Source: Bettongia penicillata ogilbyi
Lineage: Eukaryota > Chordata > Mammalia > Diprotodontia > Potoroidae
Length of the DNA stretch: 64,000 bases
Assembly: GCA_023548195.1 (NCBI GenBank)
Contig: JAJHZJ010000695.1
Coordinates: 1,189,423 to 1,253,422 of the forward strand
Direction of reading: 5' to 3'
Shown: positions 22,000 to 35,916 of the stretch, piece by piece
How positions within the stretch are numbered: position 1 is the first letter of the stretch
How the letters are laid out: each line of letters starts with the position of its first letter
The notes under the pieces: model-generated
What the model was told of the DNA's origin: nothing
Seen by the model: only the letters and a program-made list of their open reading frames with translations
Database searches by the model: none
Translations under genes and position numbers: made by a program

Positions 22000-24320
22000 G
22001 GGAATGTCTTTTCATAGGACCTTTTCATTTTAATTTCTAGGTGAAAGTTTCCTTTTTTTCCACTCCCATATTCTAGTACTTCCTGCCATTGCTTTTATCC
22101 TATATGATCATAGCATCCATTATTGATGGGAACAATAAAAATCATCCCTTCACTATTCACCTTTAACCTTGGTAGAGGTCTATCACCCATTCCCTTCTAT
22201 CATTTACCTGCCCCTGACATTATGTTCAAGCAAGTTCCCACTCTGTTATCCCTTCCCAGAAAAGACATTTGTTCACTTGTGGGGTCCAGAGCATTTGGCC
22301 CACAGGATTTTAAATCATCACTTGAACCATTCTTTTCCCAGGTTCTTTAAATTCTCTTTAAATCTTCAGCCTTTCTTTTTTCAGGTTCTTTAAATTTTTC
22401 TTAAATTTTTACTCCCTTGGGTTCCATTTTCTCCTTGAAGATGCCTTTTTTTGGTCTTTTTTCTTTCCCCTTCTCCCCCCATGTCAGTCCTTTAAAAAAT
22501 CAGTAGCATATAAATATAACAAAACTAATTTCATTATTTAGCATTTTCTTGTTAATGGAATATATTTAGTTTTTTTACATTTTGCTGCCTGGGGAATTTG
22601 AATGAATGTCTCAAATTCCTTTCCTTTTTTATCTGATTTTGTTAATGAACAAGTTTGGGTTTTCAGAACATTATTATTTTGAGTTATAGCTTGAACTCCT
22701 TTGGAGTTATTTTCGAAGATTTTTTGTGATTTGAAAAATTGTCAGTTATTAAATAGGCTTTCATTCATATCTGAACATCTTTTAATTAACTGTGGAACTT
22801 AATACATACATTCAAATTTGGAATGTGTTCTTTTGTTTCTTCTAATGGTAATCTTTGTATTCTACCAACAAACAACCAATCAATTAACATTTTTTTAAAG
22901 TATCTACTATATGCCAGACACTTTACTAAGCACTGGATCTATTGATCCTGGTCACATTGTTAAAATTCAGAAATAGTGGAAAGTTTTCTCATCTTAATTA
23001 TTTCATACATAAAATAGTAGGCCATTAAAGTTTTTTGATTTGTCATTTCCTTCTTGGAGACATCATCCTTATGCTATTATGCATCCCATCTTTAATATCA
23101 GCTCCTTTAGTTTATATACAATTCATTTGTCTAATCTTTTGTATTTAGCTTTTCTTCTGCAAAAAATTTCTTCTACTTTTGCATTTTTAAATTTCAAATT
23201 TGTTACTCTCTCTCTCTCTCTGTTTCTGTTCTTCTTTGTCTCTGTCTCTCATTCTACTACTAATCAAAGATACTCTGGTGAGATTTTCCGTTTTGTATTC
23301 AATTTTTAGTATTGTGTTGGTGTATTTTTTTTCATCTGCATCGAGAGCTCTGATTTCTGACTTAAGTTTATTTTTAATTTCCTCTTTGAGAGGTTTTATG
23401 TCTCTTGAGAATCTTAATGGAATTTCTAGCTACTCTTTCAAGATCTCTGGGAAATCTGCTGAATAGTCATTTTTCATCAAGTAATCTTAGTTCAGTTTCT
23501 TTCACATCCTAATATTCTTTCACTATGCTAGGACTTTGAAATTTTATTCATTTTTTTTCCTTTTAGCTTTTCCATATTCTCTATTATTTTTTTCTGATAG
23601 TAATCTAGGTTTTTATTCATTTTTTTTTTTGAAATCTTTGTTTTTCAGTATTTCTTATTTCTGGCCCCTTGTCTCTGGTTTCACACCTTATTCTCTCTCT
23701 TCCACTCATTTCCTTCTTATCTTTCTTTCACCAGTGTCTCATTCCTTAAATACTGGACATTCTTGTTGTTATCAGCTTCCTGGCTTTTGTGGTCAACCTT
23801 GGAGAGAATGGAAAACTGCCCAGTAAATGATTTGCAGCCCTCCTTCCTTTGGTTGTGAATATTATTTGTTTTGTATTCATTAGTTCTCAATATCCACACC
23901 TTTCACCTATACTTACATTCTGATCGCCCCTCTCTCTTCCAGTTGTTTTCCCCTTTCTTTTCTTGAAGGGCTAGAAACAACATTTGTCACATTTTGGGGG
24001 GTGGGGTTTCAAGATGAATAAGTTCCATATTTGCCATGGGGGACTGGGCAGTGATGCCTATGGCAGATTTTGAGTCATAAAAATGTTTCTTTATGTGTAC
24101 TTAGCAGGATGAGGAGTATGGAAAGAGAGGTCAGTCAGTGCTGAGAGGAAGCACTAGGTAGGTTATACAGTGTTATTTTATTCAAGTTTTACTTTGTGTG
24201 CAGTTTCTTCTTTCCAGTCTTGTGGAATCAGCTGTAACTGTATCTTTTTCTGAAGTTTGTTGATTTCTGAGGGCTGCTAAAATCAACTATTTAGGCATCT
24301 TGTTGGTCATGTGTTCTTTT
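22000..24320 (-). repeat. L1-like LINE remnant (ORF1-type), antisense
   Basis: The pyrimidine-rich plus strand reads, on the minus strand, as an A-rich frame with a Lys/Glu-rich coiled-coil style segment (about 23170-23480). It ends near 24310 in 'caacaagatgcctaaatagttga', reminiscent of an L1 5' end. A copy of the 'catttattaagcac' family sits inside at about 22870-22945. Heavily degraded; the family call is tentative and the left boundary unclear. Confidence 0.4.
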
Positions 24321-24620
24321 TCCACAATCTTATAATTATCACTGATCATCATACCTGCTCATTCTTCTAGTACCTGAGATTGTAGTTTATTTGGCACTGC
24401 GTGGGAAAGCTCTATTCAACGATTTTTGTTCTGTCGTTTTAAGTTCATATCCCCATTCCTTTTTGTAAAAGAAAATACAAGGGGAAAATAACTGAGCAGC
24501 TCTCATTACTCTCTGTTGTGAATTATCATCAATTGATGCACCATGGTCAAGGGTTATATTCTTTTCATTGTTCATCACCTTTTCCTTAGTATAGCTTTAA
24601 TTCTCCGTTTCTTTCTTCAT

Positions 24621-24727
24621 CTTCCCTCCCCTCCCTCCCCTCCTCTCCCCTTCCCTGTCCTGTCCTGTCCTGTCCTCTCCTCTCCTCTCCTCCCCTCCCC
24701 TCCCTTCCCCTCTCCTCTCTTCTTTCC
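24621..24727. repeat. Pyrimidine tract with (TCCTG)n and (TCTCC)n units
   Basis: A C/T-only stretch of short repeats. The proline/serine-rich plus frame and the Arg/Glu/Gly-rich minus frame through it are artefacts. Confidence 0.9.
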
Positions 24728-25139
24728 TCAGCTTATTTAAATTATTACCAGTCTTGACTACTGATAGTACTGTACCATCTCCTATTACCTTTCTTCTGCA
24801 CTCTATTCCCTTCCTTTCCTTCCATCTTCTCTGCATATCTTTTCCAACTTTAAATCTGATGGTGAAATCTCTGAGTACCGTTTGTTTAGGCACCTCCCCC
24901 AATTTCTTCAATATCAGAATTATTTCTTTGTGCCTTCAGATGAGAGAGAAATTTCATTTTTTTGAAATACACAATCACTATATTTTAAAATTTTATTTGA
25001 TAATTACCACCACCTATATGGTAACAAAGCATTATCACATGAATTTTCATGAAACTTAGCAAGACTAAAAATTACTCAATCAATACATTAACATTTACAG
25101 TTTCCATGGGTGCACAGAAGTCTTTGCCATTGCCCTTCT

Positions 25140-25445
25140 ATATATGGGGTGCAGTGGATAGAGCACCAGTGCAGGAGTCAAGAGGACCTGAGTTCAAATC
25201 TCACCTCAGACACTTGACACTCACTAGCTGTGTGACCTTGGGCAAGTCACTTAACCCCAATTGCCTCATCCTGTGTCATCTCCAGTCATCCTGATGAATA
25301 TCTGGTCACTGGATTCAGATGACTCTGGAGGAGAAATGAGGCTGGTAACCTGCACAGCCCATCCTCACACACAACAAAGTCAAGTGCAAGTCATGTCATT
25401 ACTTCTCTGATGGCACGGTCTTCTTCAGCAATGAAGGACAAACAT
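25140..25445 (+). repeat. Near full-length marsupial tRNA-derived SINE
   Basis: 'gtgcagtggatagagcacc', 'gagttcaaatctcacctcagacact', 'tagctgtgtgaccttgggcaagtca' and 'ccaattgcctcatcctg' form the tRNA-like/CORE half. It is joined to a second half ('tggtcactggattcagatgac', 'ctggtaacctgcacagccc', 'agcaatgaaggacaaacatac') that resembles RTE-type SINE tails. The same composite, reversed, interrupts the globin pseudogene at 35141-35450. The subfamily name (Mar1-type or RTE-tailed) is uncertain. Confidence 0.8.
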
Positions 25446-26061
25446 ACACATGGAAAATGTGATGGGCTTACTCTTCTGCAGAGATAATTATTAGTAATAG
25501 GATCAGCAGTAATTTCACAGGCAGAAGAGCTCAGTGAACTCTTGTCCTAAAAACAAATGCTATTTTATCAAAGATCTCACCATTTATTTTGTGACTATCC
25601 TAATTTATTACCAACTTCTAAGATTAAAAAAACCAATTAATCACCAATAGAACACTTAATATGTTTATAGCTTTATCCGTAGCCTCCTCTATGTATGTCA
25701 TCAGTTCTTCCTAGCCTTTGTTTTCTTTCTCCTGTCAAGTATTAAATATTTCCACCTATTTTCTCAAATTTGCTTATTCTTTAGTAGTTAACCAAAATAA
25801 ATGAGAACGCTGAATATTCCTAAACTAAAGAGTCCTTAGTATCTTATTCATTGTATTTGGGGTTTTCTGTTTTCTCATGGAGAAAAAAAAATAATTTAGT
25901 GATAAGTCAACTTTATATACTGTCCACCTGCTACTTCTACAATATAATCCTGGACAGTAAAAGTTGTCTTAATTTCTACTGCATGGGGAAGGAAAAATCA
26001 TCAAGAAAATCTTTAACCATTATGTGGAAAATCTTGAAAGTTCATGTTTTGCTCTCAAGGT

Positions 26062-26573
<512 letters not shown>

Positions 26574-26639
26574 GGCACTAGCTCTGCCCTGATCTTCTGC
26601 TCCCCTGCATTTCATTTTGAGGTCACTTTGCTTTTTCTT

Positions 26640-28555
26640 AACTGATATTATCTTATTAATTTTCTCCCAGAAGTCTTTTAAATCTGCTCTCTGAACATCT
26701 AGGGTTCTTGTTGGACTATACCCTACTTTATTTATTTCACAAAATCCAAGGGAGGGATAACTTCTTCCATTTTCTGTAATTGTAACCTAAGTCATTTTTT
26801 TACCTTTCTAATGGTGTGAATCAGAAAAGATTGCCTCCTTAATTCTTCCTCCACTTTCTGAAGTAGGAAATTTTTTATTGAAGTAATTCAAGAAATTGAA
26901 TTGCCTTTGACAAAGAGAGAGTTCCAGGAGATATCTCAATAATTGAAACCCACCATCCAGACTTGGTGCTCTGTTTTCTAGTTTTCTCTTTGTGTTTAGG
27001 TGTTCTATAATATTTTTTCATTAAAAAAAATCCCTGCAGTTTTTGCCTCCATTTTTCTTCATTTAAATGTTCCTTATCACACTTCCCCCACCTTTTCTTG
27101 ACTTGTCACATGGGTTTATATTCTAATATAGAAATATAATCCTGCCTCATTTAGCTATACTGAATCTTCTGAATAAAACAAATTAATTCAAACCATAATT
27201 CAGTCATGAGTTTCACCCCACCAACTCTCAGTGATAACTTCTTGCACTAGGATTTCTAGTTCATTATATTTGTTGCATAATCTTATATATTATTATTTGG
27301 ACATTTGAGAGCACTAGTTTTACTATCTTTTTCTTTTCATTTTGTCTTCTGTTTTTTCTGGGTATTGTAATTGATCTTCATATGTTGTGGAAACTAAATT
27401 CTACATAGATTACTATACATTCATCTGTTGTATCCTTCTCTATTTTCAGTTTAGAATCATTTTGATTAAATTTTTGACATTAGGAAAATACAATTTTACC
27501 AACTCTCATTAGGAATATTCCATCCCCAACCAGAAGCCAATTAACACATTCCTTGTTTTCTTTTTTTAAGTATTCCAAAGTTCATTTATATCTCTATCTC
27601 CTGAAAGAGGTAGAATGGGATGAAAAAAGAATTCTTAAAAGAATGTTCACTGTTTCTTTACAAAGTTGATCTCACTGGCCTCTTGTGCTTGGGGCAAGGA
27701 CTTAGACATAGGACATTGTGACCTATAAGGAAAGACACTCTCCTTAGGTTAAGAAAAGAACAGGTATTAATATAAACTGTGGTACAGAATTCAAATGCCA
27801 TTCTCAGGTACTGCCTTCTTAAATAGATATTCACTTCTTAGATATAATTTTCTCTTCTGTATCCCTTGCCTATTATTGGCAAAATTGATGAAAATACACA
27901 TTTTTTTACCTTTCAGATTCATTTTCTTTTCCAAGATCTCATGAATTTTAGTGATATTTTCTAGGTTCATTCTAGAGTATCTTGTGAATCCATGGAACAT
28001 TGACATTAGTAGTAATCATCAATTTTCTATCATGTATTGGATCACATTTTGGGAAGGTAACAGATCATTTTAATGTTGTTATCATGTTGACAAATAGCTG
28101 CCTCAGTATCCTTCAGCAGAAAACATGACTGCTCTGATTTTCTTCAGGCTTTTACTTGATCATTTTTCACCTTACACAACGCAATGTATTCATTTTGTCA
28201 TTCTTTCAAGAACATGCAACTGCTTTTCCACAGAGCATGCAACTACCTCCTCTTCAAGAAATATGTCAATTGTCTTTTTTTAGCCCATTTAAAAAATGGG
28301 CCTTTTTTGTTGCTTTCTTTGTGTGACTTGCTCCCACTTTCCAATCTGCTGATGTTGGTTGGGGTTACCTTATTCCTTTCAGTTCTTTTCATTTCTTTCT
28401 TTTTACACTGAAGATATATTCTTTATTTTTAAAGGAACCTTAAACTGCTATGTAAATGCAATTTACTATAATTATGAACATTATTGCTATTTTACAGAGA
28501 GGTTCCTAAGGGAACTTGTTTTTCTTCAGAAACCCACCCCTCTTTTAACTTCACT
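26640..28555. other. Unassigned AT-rich intergenic block
   Basis: The A/T-rich sequence has several short frames on both strands, including a Lys-rich minus frame (27791-28006). None belongs to a family I recognise. An old degraded transposon is possible. Confidence 0.35.
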
Positions 28556-28559
28556 TTTT

Positions 28560-28830
28560 TCTACCTGGGGTTCCACCTTTCTCAATAGTTACCTAGGTTC
28601 ACAAACTTGGAGTCAGCCTCAGTTCTTCAATCACACTCATTCTACACATTTAATCACTCACTAATCCTGTCAATCTTCCCACTACAGCATCTCTTCATAT
28701 CTGTCACTCTCTCCAGTCACACTCAAACCACTCTGGATTATTGTAACAGGCTCCTAATCAATTTCCCTCCTTCTTTTCTCTACTCTCTCCAATCCATTCT
28801 CCACATAGCAGCTAAACTAAAATTAGAGAA
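28560..28830 (+). repeat. Probable L2-like LINE fragment
   Basis: 'cacaaacttggagtcagcctcagttcttcaa', 'ctctccagtcacactcaaaccactctggattattgtaacag' and 'ccacatagcagctaaa' match the style of L2 ORF2-end sequence upstream of the 3' ends at 6640 and 38640. Confidence 0.5.
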
Positions 28831-31800
28831 AAACTAGGAGAGAGCAGGGTATAAAACAAACTGTCAGAAAACAGGGAAGAGGGGATATCCAGGAATAGAG
28901 GGGGCTCAACCGTGTTAAATGCTGCACTGGTAATATAAGATTTAATAGGTTTAGTCAAGTGACAGGGTTGGAAGCTAGATAATAAAAGAATGAGAAGTGA
29001 GTGGGTATCTAGGAAGTTGAGATGATATGTGTAGATTTACCTTTCTAGGAGTTTCATTATTAGAAAAAAAGATGTGATATTTCAGCTTCATTAAATAATG
29101 GGGAAAGCAAAGAGGTCTATTGTTATGACTGTTGCCATTTTGGTAACTGAATTTTCATATTTTGCTTAAGTTAGAAGTACAGCCATCCCATAGAAGCTTT
29201 GATCTGTTCCTCTTCTGTCTTGGGACAGTTTCTCCTATACCTTTAGATAACCTGGTGTCAGGATTCATCATATTGGTGCTTTAACTTCCCTGTAGCTCAG
29301 AACTCCTGAGTGCAAGTGATCCACTAATCTCACTATGCCAGTAGCAGGGATCGGAGACATGGGTCACCACATCCACCTGGTAAGTGAAAGCTTCTTAAAG
29401 ATGAAGGAGGTCTGGGAATATTTATAGGTGGTAAGGAAGGAGGCCATGGATAAGGAGAGTTTGGCAAAGAGAGAAGGAGGAAGGGATCAAAGAGGCAGTC
29501 TGGGCATAATCTGCTATGATATACCCATTTTGGAGGAAAGTAGATTTAAAATTTACTTCATATGAAGTAAATTGAGAATGAAAAATTCAAGTGCAGTTGG
29601 TCCAAGAGGAATGGGAAATTTTTAGAAATGAAATTTTAACGACACAAGAGAAATCTTTTCTAATGTGAAGAAAAGGGGAGAGTGGTCCGAATAGATGGAT
29701 ATGTAGGCACAGAGAGCTCACTGGTATTTTTTTAAATGTATATAGCATGAAAAAAAGACAAGTTATAGAAACATGGCATGGTTTTATAAGAATTGTGTCA
29801 TGGGAGCTAAAACTCAGAATGTGCTGAGGGGGATGAGGAAAACTAAGGATGCTAATAATAAAAGGAAGCAAAATGTCTTTCATGGAAAAGAGGAGAATGG
29901 GAGAAGGGATAAGACTGATTCAATCTTATCAATTCAGTATGGAGAAGACTGATTATTGGCAATGCAGAGAAGAAAGAGCTTCTTGATCCTAATTTTACTT
30001 CTGACTTTTGGCTTGTGAAAGGAATAACTGAAACAGCTAAATGGAGCGGATACTCACGTTAAGTGGGGAGATAGTAAGATAGCACTTATTGTGTTCAGGT
30101 CCATATGAGTCATTTATCTTCCAGTGCTGAAACATCTAGAATGTAAGTACTGAGCCACTGAAAGATGTTTCAAAGATAACTGAGAACAGAAGTACCAAGA
30201 GACTGTTGTAGAATGGTAAATACTGTTTTAACATTCAAAAGAAGGAAATGACTTATATAGCACAGTGAATTTCACTTCAATTCCTGCCTGGGAAAATTGT
30301 ATTATGGATTAAATAAGTAGTCAGTCAAAATAGAGAAACAGAAGAGGTCATCACAAAGAGCCAGTATAGTTTTTTATGGAAAAGTTCATTACAGTTTCTC
30401 CATTTCCTTTACTGACAGGGTTGCTAAGTCTTAGAACAAGGGAATGCTGTAGATATTGGTTACCTAGATATGAGCTAAGGATTTAAAAACGAATTTCATG
30501 TGTTATCTGTGGAAAAGAGAGAGAAATATCTGTTAGAACAAATAGATGCATTCAGAATTGAATAAATGCTTGGATTTCAAGGTCAATAATCATTGGTTTA
30601 AAGTCACCTTTGGAGGAAGACTCCAGTGGAACATCCTAAGGAGCTATACTTGACCTTGTTTGGTTTTTAACTTGTTAGGCACAATTAACTCACAGGATGA
30701 CAGAGTAGGGATTAAAAAATGTCTTAAGATCCTAGAGAATTGAGTTGAAGCTAATAAGATGGAATTTAATAAGGATGAATTTAAAATCTTAAACTTGCAT
30801 TAATAAAAGAAGTACTATGCTAAATAGTTTGCAAATATTATTCCATTTAATACTTACAACAACTCTGCCAGGGAGGTATCAATATTATTATCCTCAATTT
30901 ACATCTGGAGAAACTGAGGCAACTAGAGGTTAAGTGAATTGCTGAGAGTCACACAGCAAATGTCTGAGCCCATATCTAAACTTAGGTCTTCCAAAGAAAA
31001 CTGAACCAGGAGTTGGGTAATTATCTTCCTGAATTTGAAAGGCTCTCATATGGAAGAGACATTGGTCTTGTTATGGGTGACCCCAAGGGGAAGAATTACA
31101 AAAATGAATAGAAGTTTCAAAAATAAAATTTCTGTCTTGATGTGAAGACATTTTTTTTTTCTAACAATGAGATCTGTCCATAAGTAGAATGAACTACTTC
31201 TGGTAGTAGGGGAAAAACTCATTAGAGTTTTTCAAGTAGTAGTTAGACTTGTCAGAGATACTGGAGGAGGGATTTTCTTTTATTTTAGTAGGGGTGGGAG
31301 TAGATGACTGTTGAAGTCCCTTCGAACTAGAAAATTCTGTAGTTCTCAGATTTGATTATTCCAGCTCTAGAGCTAGAAATGTAAAAACTTGGAAGACTAT
31401 GTTCAGGTAAGAGTTTTGCCACATTTTAGGAAGAACATTGGCAGTCTGAAGCAATTGAAGAGGAGGCTGAATAAGATGTTGAAGTGATAGGAGACCATGC
31501 TCTCTGAAGACTGGGTGAAAGAACTAGGGAGAACTTAGGGGAAAGAAAGACTCCCTGGGGATGCTTACTCTCTTACAAGTATTTTGAAGGATCATCAAAG
31601 GAAAAGGAATCAGTTTTCTGCTTGACCTCAGAAAATACAAAGAAAGTCAATGGGTAGAAGTTACAGGGGAGATTCTGGTTCATTTGAAGGAATGACAATG
31701 AGATGTAAGTAACAACAATGCAAGCAGTCCAAGGTGGAGCTGTCTGCCTTTGCAGAGAGGGGATTCTCCTTGAAGGAACTCTAGAAATGAAGCCTAGATG

Positions 31801-32640
31801 ACTACTCACTCTAGAGGGATCCATGCTCAGGTAGAGGTTGGACTAGTGACCTCTGAGGCCCCTCACCACTTGAAGATTGTATGATCCTTTGATTCTGTGA
31901 AATTACAGGTTTTTGTTAAACACACACACACACACACACAAATGCACTCAGCCTAGAGAAGCCTCTTCTGCTGGCTCCTATTCACTCCATGTCTGTGGTC
32001 CATGGAAACAATCTATATAGACAAGTACCAGTGTCTGAACATCTGCCAGGCATGGCCCTAACCTCAAGGAAAGCTGAGAGCTGTGCAGTGCAAGTCCATG
32101 ATGCACTGTTGACTCTTTTTAACTCTGTTAACTATTCTTTATAAGGGAGTATGGAGCCTAAAGGCTCTCAAGATAAGCGGTGTTAAGAGAGGGAAGACTT
32201 GTAGGTAGAAGGCAATCTGGAGGAAAGCTCAGTAACATTAGAGAAAGAGAATGAAGAGAAGGAAGGAAGGTAATCAGACTCCTCTCTGTTATTGGGATTC
32301 AAAATAGGGGTCCCAAACAAATTATCATTAACTATGGTACCCCAAACTATATATCATCCTCTCATTCTATGTTTCTTTACTCCTCCATAAATTAACTTCT
32401 CTTATTCACTTCCTCAGTATCCTTGGGTGGGGGAGGGAGGTAGAGACAAGGTTTATTTTGAGTGTACATCCAAAAGAAATGGTACTGTGCCTTGCTAATA
32501 GAAGGCAATTAAGAAAGGTTGGTTGAATGGATTAATGGGGGAAGAAGTAGACAAAATGCTTTGGACAATTTGTGTCTTCATTCTATTCAGTCCTATTTCT
32601 TTCCTTCCCTCCACTTCCCATCCTCTGTCCTGTCCTTTTC
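28805..32640. repeat. Duplicated segment, copy A
   Basis: Two blocks here match blocks downstream of HBB in the same order and orientation. About 28805-31110 matches 45285-54840 once the insertions there are removed, and about 31919-32640 matches 60620-61340. Shared phrases include 'aaactgtcagaaaa', 'taggtttagtcaagtgacagggttggaagct', 'ttcttaaagatgaaggaggtctggg', 'gaatgctgtagatattggttacctaga' and 'ctccatgtctgtggtccatgg'. Identity by eye is roughly 80 percent. The middle (31.1-31.9 kb) has no clear partner. A MIR near 30830-30985 is shared and so predates the duplication. No gene is seen inside. Confidence 0.8.
31919..31940. repeat. (CA)n, shared with the other duplicate copy
   Basis: The CA run is followed by 'aaatgcactcag'. 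The longer CA run at 60586-60653 has the same follow-on, so this repeat stood at the site before duplication. Confidence 0.85.
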
Positions 32641-32649
32641 TGTCCTGTC

Positions 32650-33335
32650 CTCTCCCAAAATCTTATATCTGCTGCACTCTGAAACTGGGACTCCTATGGG
32701 TCCCTGACAAGGGCTCCTGGAACATCCTAGCTTTAGAGTGATTACCAATAGTAACTATTGCTGTTTCCTACCCAGCCTGATGTCTTTGTTTTTCTTGACC
32801 TCATTAAAGGGGCCATGTCCTGGCTACTTCTTAAACAGGTCTATTCAATAAATTGGCCTTGCCTCACCCTAGGTGAGTACCTATAAAGACCTTGGAGACA
32901 TTCTGTGAATCTGTAAAGTAAAACATATCCTTGGCCACAGCAACTGCTAAAAGCAGTTTGAATGAACAGAGAGGTTGAAATAAGCTCCAGAGGAGGGGAT
33001 GCTTATATAAACATCAAACCTTTTGGACAACTAAGTGGAAGTTACTAATATGTGCAAAATGATTTTGTTCTTTTGAAAAATCTGTAATATAAAAGCAATA
33101 TATATTAAAATATATGTGTATCCCTACATATATAGACATAAATATGTGTGTGCACACTTTTATGCTGATCTCATTTCATCAAATTGTAGATACATATTTA
33201 GACCAGAAAGGAGGAGAAAAAGTGGAGTGGGAGGCAGGGAAAGGGAAAGAAGTTGGGGAGGAGATTGAGACACAGAGACAAGGAGACAGACAGTGAGACA
33301 TGGGCAGACAGAGACAGAGAAGGGGTAAGATGGTG
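32650..33335. other. Unassigned sequence right of segment A
   Basis: No gene or named repeat is recognised. It is AT-rich near 33080-33140. Confidence 0.35.
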
Positions 33336-33337
33336 AC

Positions 33338-33340
<3 letters not shown>

Positions 33341-33390
<50 letters not shown>

Positions 33391-33456
33391 GAGAGAGAGA
33401 GAGAAGGAAAGAAGGAAAGAAGGAAGGAGGGAGGGAGGGAGAGAAGGAGGGAGAGA
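33341..33456. repeat. (GA)n / (GGAA)n purine microsatellite
   Basis: About 60 bp of GA repeat passes into GAAGG and GGAG units. Ser-Leu-rich and Arg-Glu-rich frames across it are artefacts. Confidence 0.95.
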
Positions 33457-33980
33457 ACCTAAGAGATAGATTGGATATTGGCACAAGGACAGGGCTGGAG
33501 AAAATGAGCTAGCTTATTCAGATCTATCTCTAAAAGGCATCTGTGTCCACAGTATAATCTATCCGTCTTCCATATCTAAAACTTTCCTTGTTGCCTGCTT
33601 CAGAAAACAACACTGGGTCCATCAGACACACTATAAGAACCATCCATAACAGTCAGGGTTTCTAGGGCTAATTCCACCAGGAATTTTAGCAAATGCATCT
33701 AATATCTACTCTTAGGGGAGACTGAGGCTGGTGGATTGCTTAAGTATGAGGATTATGGGCTTCAGTTTGTGAATTCTGAGTAGAGATTAAAGCCAATCAG
33801 GTGTTCACTCTAAATCAGAAACCAGTATGATGAGCCCCTGAGAGAAGGGGACCACCAAGCTGTATATGGAAAGGATAAACTGACCCAAGTTGGAAACAGA
33901 GCTAATTAAAACTCCCATGCTATTCAGCCTCTGAGTGAGTGTTCTATTTCTAGGCTGGATAAGATAAGGAGAACATATTT

Positions 33981-34204
<224 letters not shown>

Positions 34205-34209
34205 GTTAT

Positions 34210-35015
34210 TTCCTTTTTTCCTAAAAGGGCTTGCTTGTAGGTTCTATATGCACACAAGTGAAATTAGTTCATGAACTTCAATCACACTTGGGAGACGGGG
34301 CCTCAGCACAGTGCTGCTATTATCAATGACTCACTATGTGAAGAGGGATAAGAAATAAGAAGGGAGGGGATCATTTGCTAAAAAGAAGCATTCCAAAATT
34401 CTAGGTGAGGAAGAACAAGTTGTGTGTAGCAGATAAAGCTGGGAGTTTCCATAGAAATATAGAAGTATACTAAAAGTTCCTACTTAGTAGAAATTAAAAT
34501 TGTAAAAATATTTTTTTCACATGATATAGTCCTTTCAACAATTACCTGAAGGAAGGAAATTTTTTCAGTTTTTAATCAAATTTTTTTAGAAACTTCCTCC
34601 ACTAAAATTCAATTTTTAAAAATTATTGATAAAGAGTTATTTTTCAAATAAGTTTGGAAAGGATTTTAAAGAATATTTATTTCCTTAATATTTTTCATTT
34701 GAACTAAAAATCTGGTTTTGATATGATGACACACAGTTAAAGAGCCCCCTGTAAGCAATCTCAGACACTTTCCCAGCTTTGCTGTAGCCCTACTTCCTAT
34801 GCCTTAGCCAAAATCATTGTTCCTCAGAGATCCTGAAGATAAAGGCTCCTGGGGCACAAACAAAAGGTAGGAAAAGCCCTATAATCGCTCAAAGATTGTA
34901 TAATGCTCTGCAGTCCAAACCTATGTACCAACACGCACATCTACATGTCAATATACATATACTCATATCTTTTTGTCACTAACACACTGCTGCTGAAGAG
35001 CAAACTTACAAGGGT
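34210..35015. other. Flank of the beta-type pseudogene
   Basis: No intact promoter is evident. There is an AP-1/NF-E2-like tgactca near 34325 and an AT-rich stretch at 34500-34720. 'agccaaaatcatt' near 34805 might be a decayed CCAAT region. I find no convincing TATA box within 40 bp of an expected cap site. Confidence 0.35.
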
Positions 35016-35140
35016 GGCACCATGCTTCAACTAGACTTCTAGGATGCCTTCAATGAAAAATTTTTGGGACATGTTTGATGTAGAAATTCTAGATCCTGAT
35101 GTCTTGGTCTCATAGGTATCTGGACCAGTACACAGGTAAA

Positions 35141-35450
35141 GGTGTGTTCATCCTTCGTTGCCAAAGAAGACCATGCTGTCAGAGAAATAATGACATGACT
35201 TGCACTTGATTTTCTTTTGAGTGAGGGAGGGCTGTTCAGGTCACCAGCCTCACTTCTCCTCCAGAACCATCTGAATCCAGTGACCAGATACTTATCAGGA
35301 TAACTGAAGATGACCCAGGATGAGGCAATTGGGGTTAAGTGACTTGCCCAAGGTCACACAACTAGTGACTATCAAGTATCTGAGGTGAGATTTGAACTTA
35401 GGTCCTCCTGACTTGCACTGTGCTCTATTCACCGCACCACCTAGCTGCCC
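35141..35450 (-). mobile_element. SINE inserted in pseudogene intron 1 (10-bp TSD)
   Basis: A complete antisense copy of the composite SINE at 25140-25445. It begins with the complement of the tail and ends with 'caccacctagctgcccc', the head. The 10-bp direct repeat cacaggtaaa flanks it exactly at 35131-35140 and 35451-35460. The insertion can therefore be placed to the base. Confidence 0.9.
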
Positions 35451-35825
35451 CACAGGTAAAAGTAAAATAGCAGGGGAAACTGGGCATGGTCTAATCATTG
35501 TTTAGTAATAACAGATTTCTTATTGTCCGCCTATGGACCCAGAGGATTTTTTTTCAGTCCTTCGATAATCTGTCCCCTCCCAAAGCTGTCATAAACAAAT
35601 TTAATGTCTATGCCCATGGTAAGAGGGTGCTAACAAGAACTCCAACAATCTCAAAGCGCCTTTGGTAAACAGAATAAGCTGGATTTGAATTCTGAGAATC
35701 TCAGAGTGAGGCAAATAGATGTTTCTTTTAATACTTGGGGGAAAAAAGCTCAAGTGGATATGGCTGACCTTCCAAGGACTCTTGGTACTAGTACTATAAC
35801 TCTTCAGGAGTCTTCAGGCAAAAAT

Positions 35826-35826
<1 letters not shown>

Positions 35827-35860
<34 letters not shown>

Positions 35861-35916
35861 GCAGGCAGGCAGGCAGACAGGCAGGCAGGCAGACAGACAG
35901 AGACACAGAGAGAGAG
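35827..35916. repeat. (ACAG)n/(GCAG)n microsatellite
   Basis: Tetranucleotide CAGA and GGCA units within pseudogene intron 2. Cys/Leu-rich minus frames here are artefacts. Confidence 0.95.

Noticed and set aside
24543..24911. Pro-rich plus frame and Arg/Gly/Glu-rich minus frame
   Set aside because: Both are produced by the pyrimidine tract at 24621-24727.
34300..34340. AP-1/NF-E2-like site as an LCR or pseudogene enhancer
   Set aside because: It is a single short motif with no GATA or CACCC cluster around it, and is likely to occur by chance.
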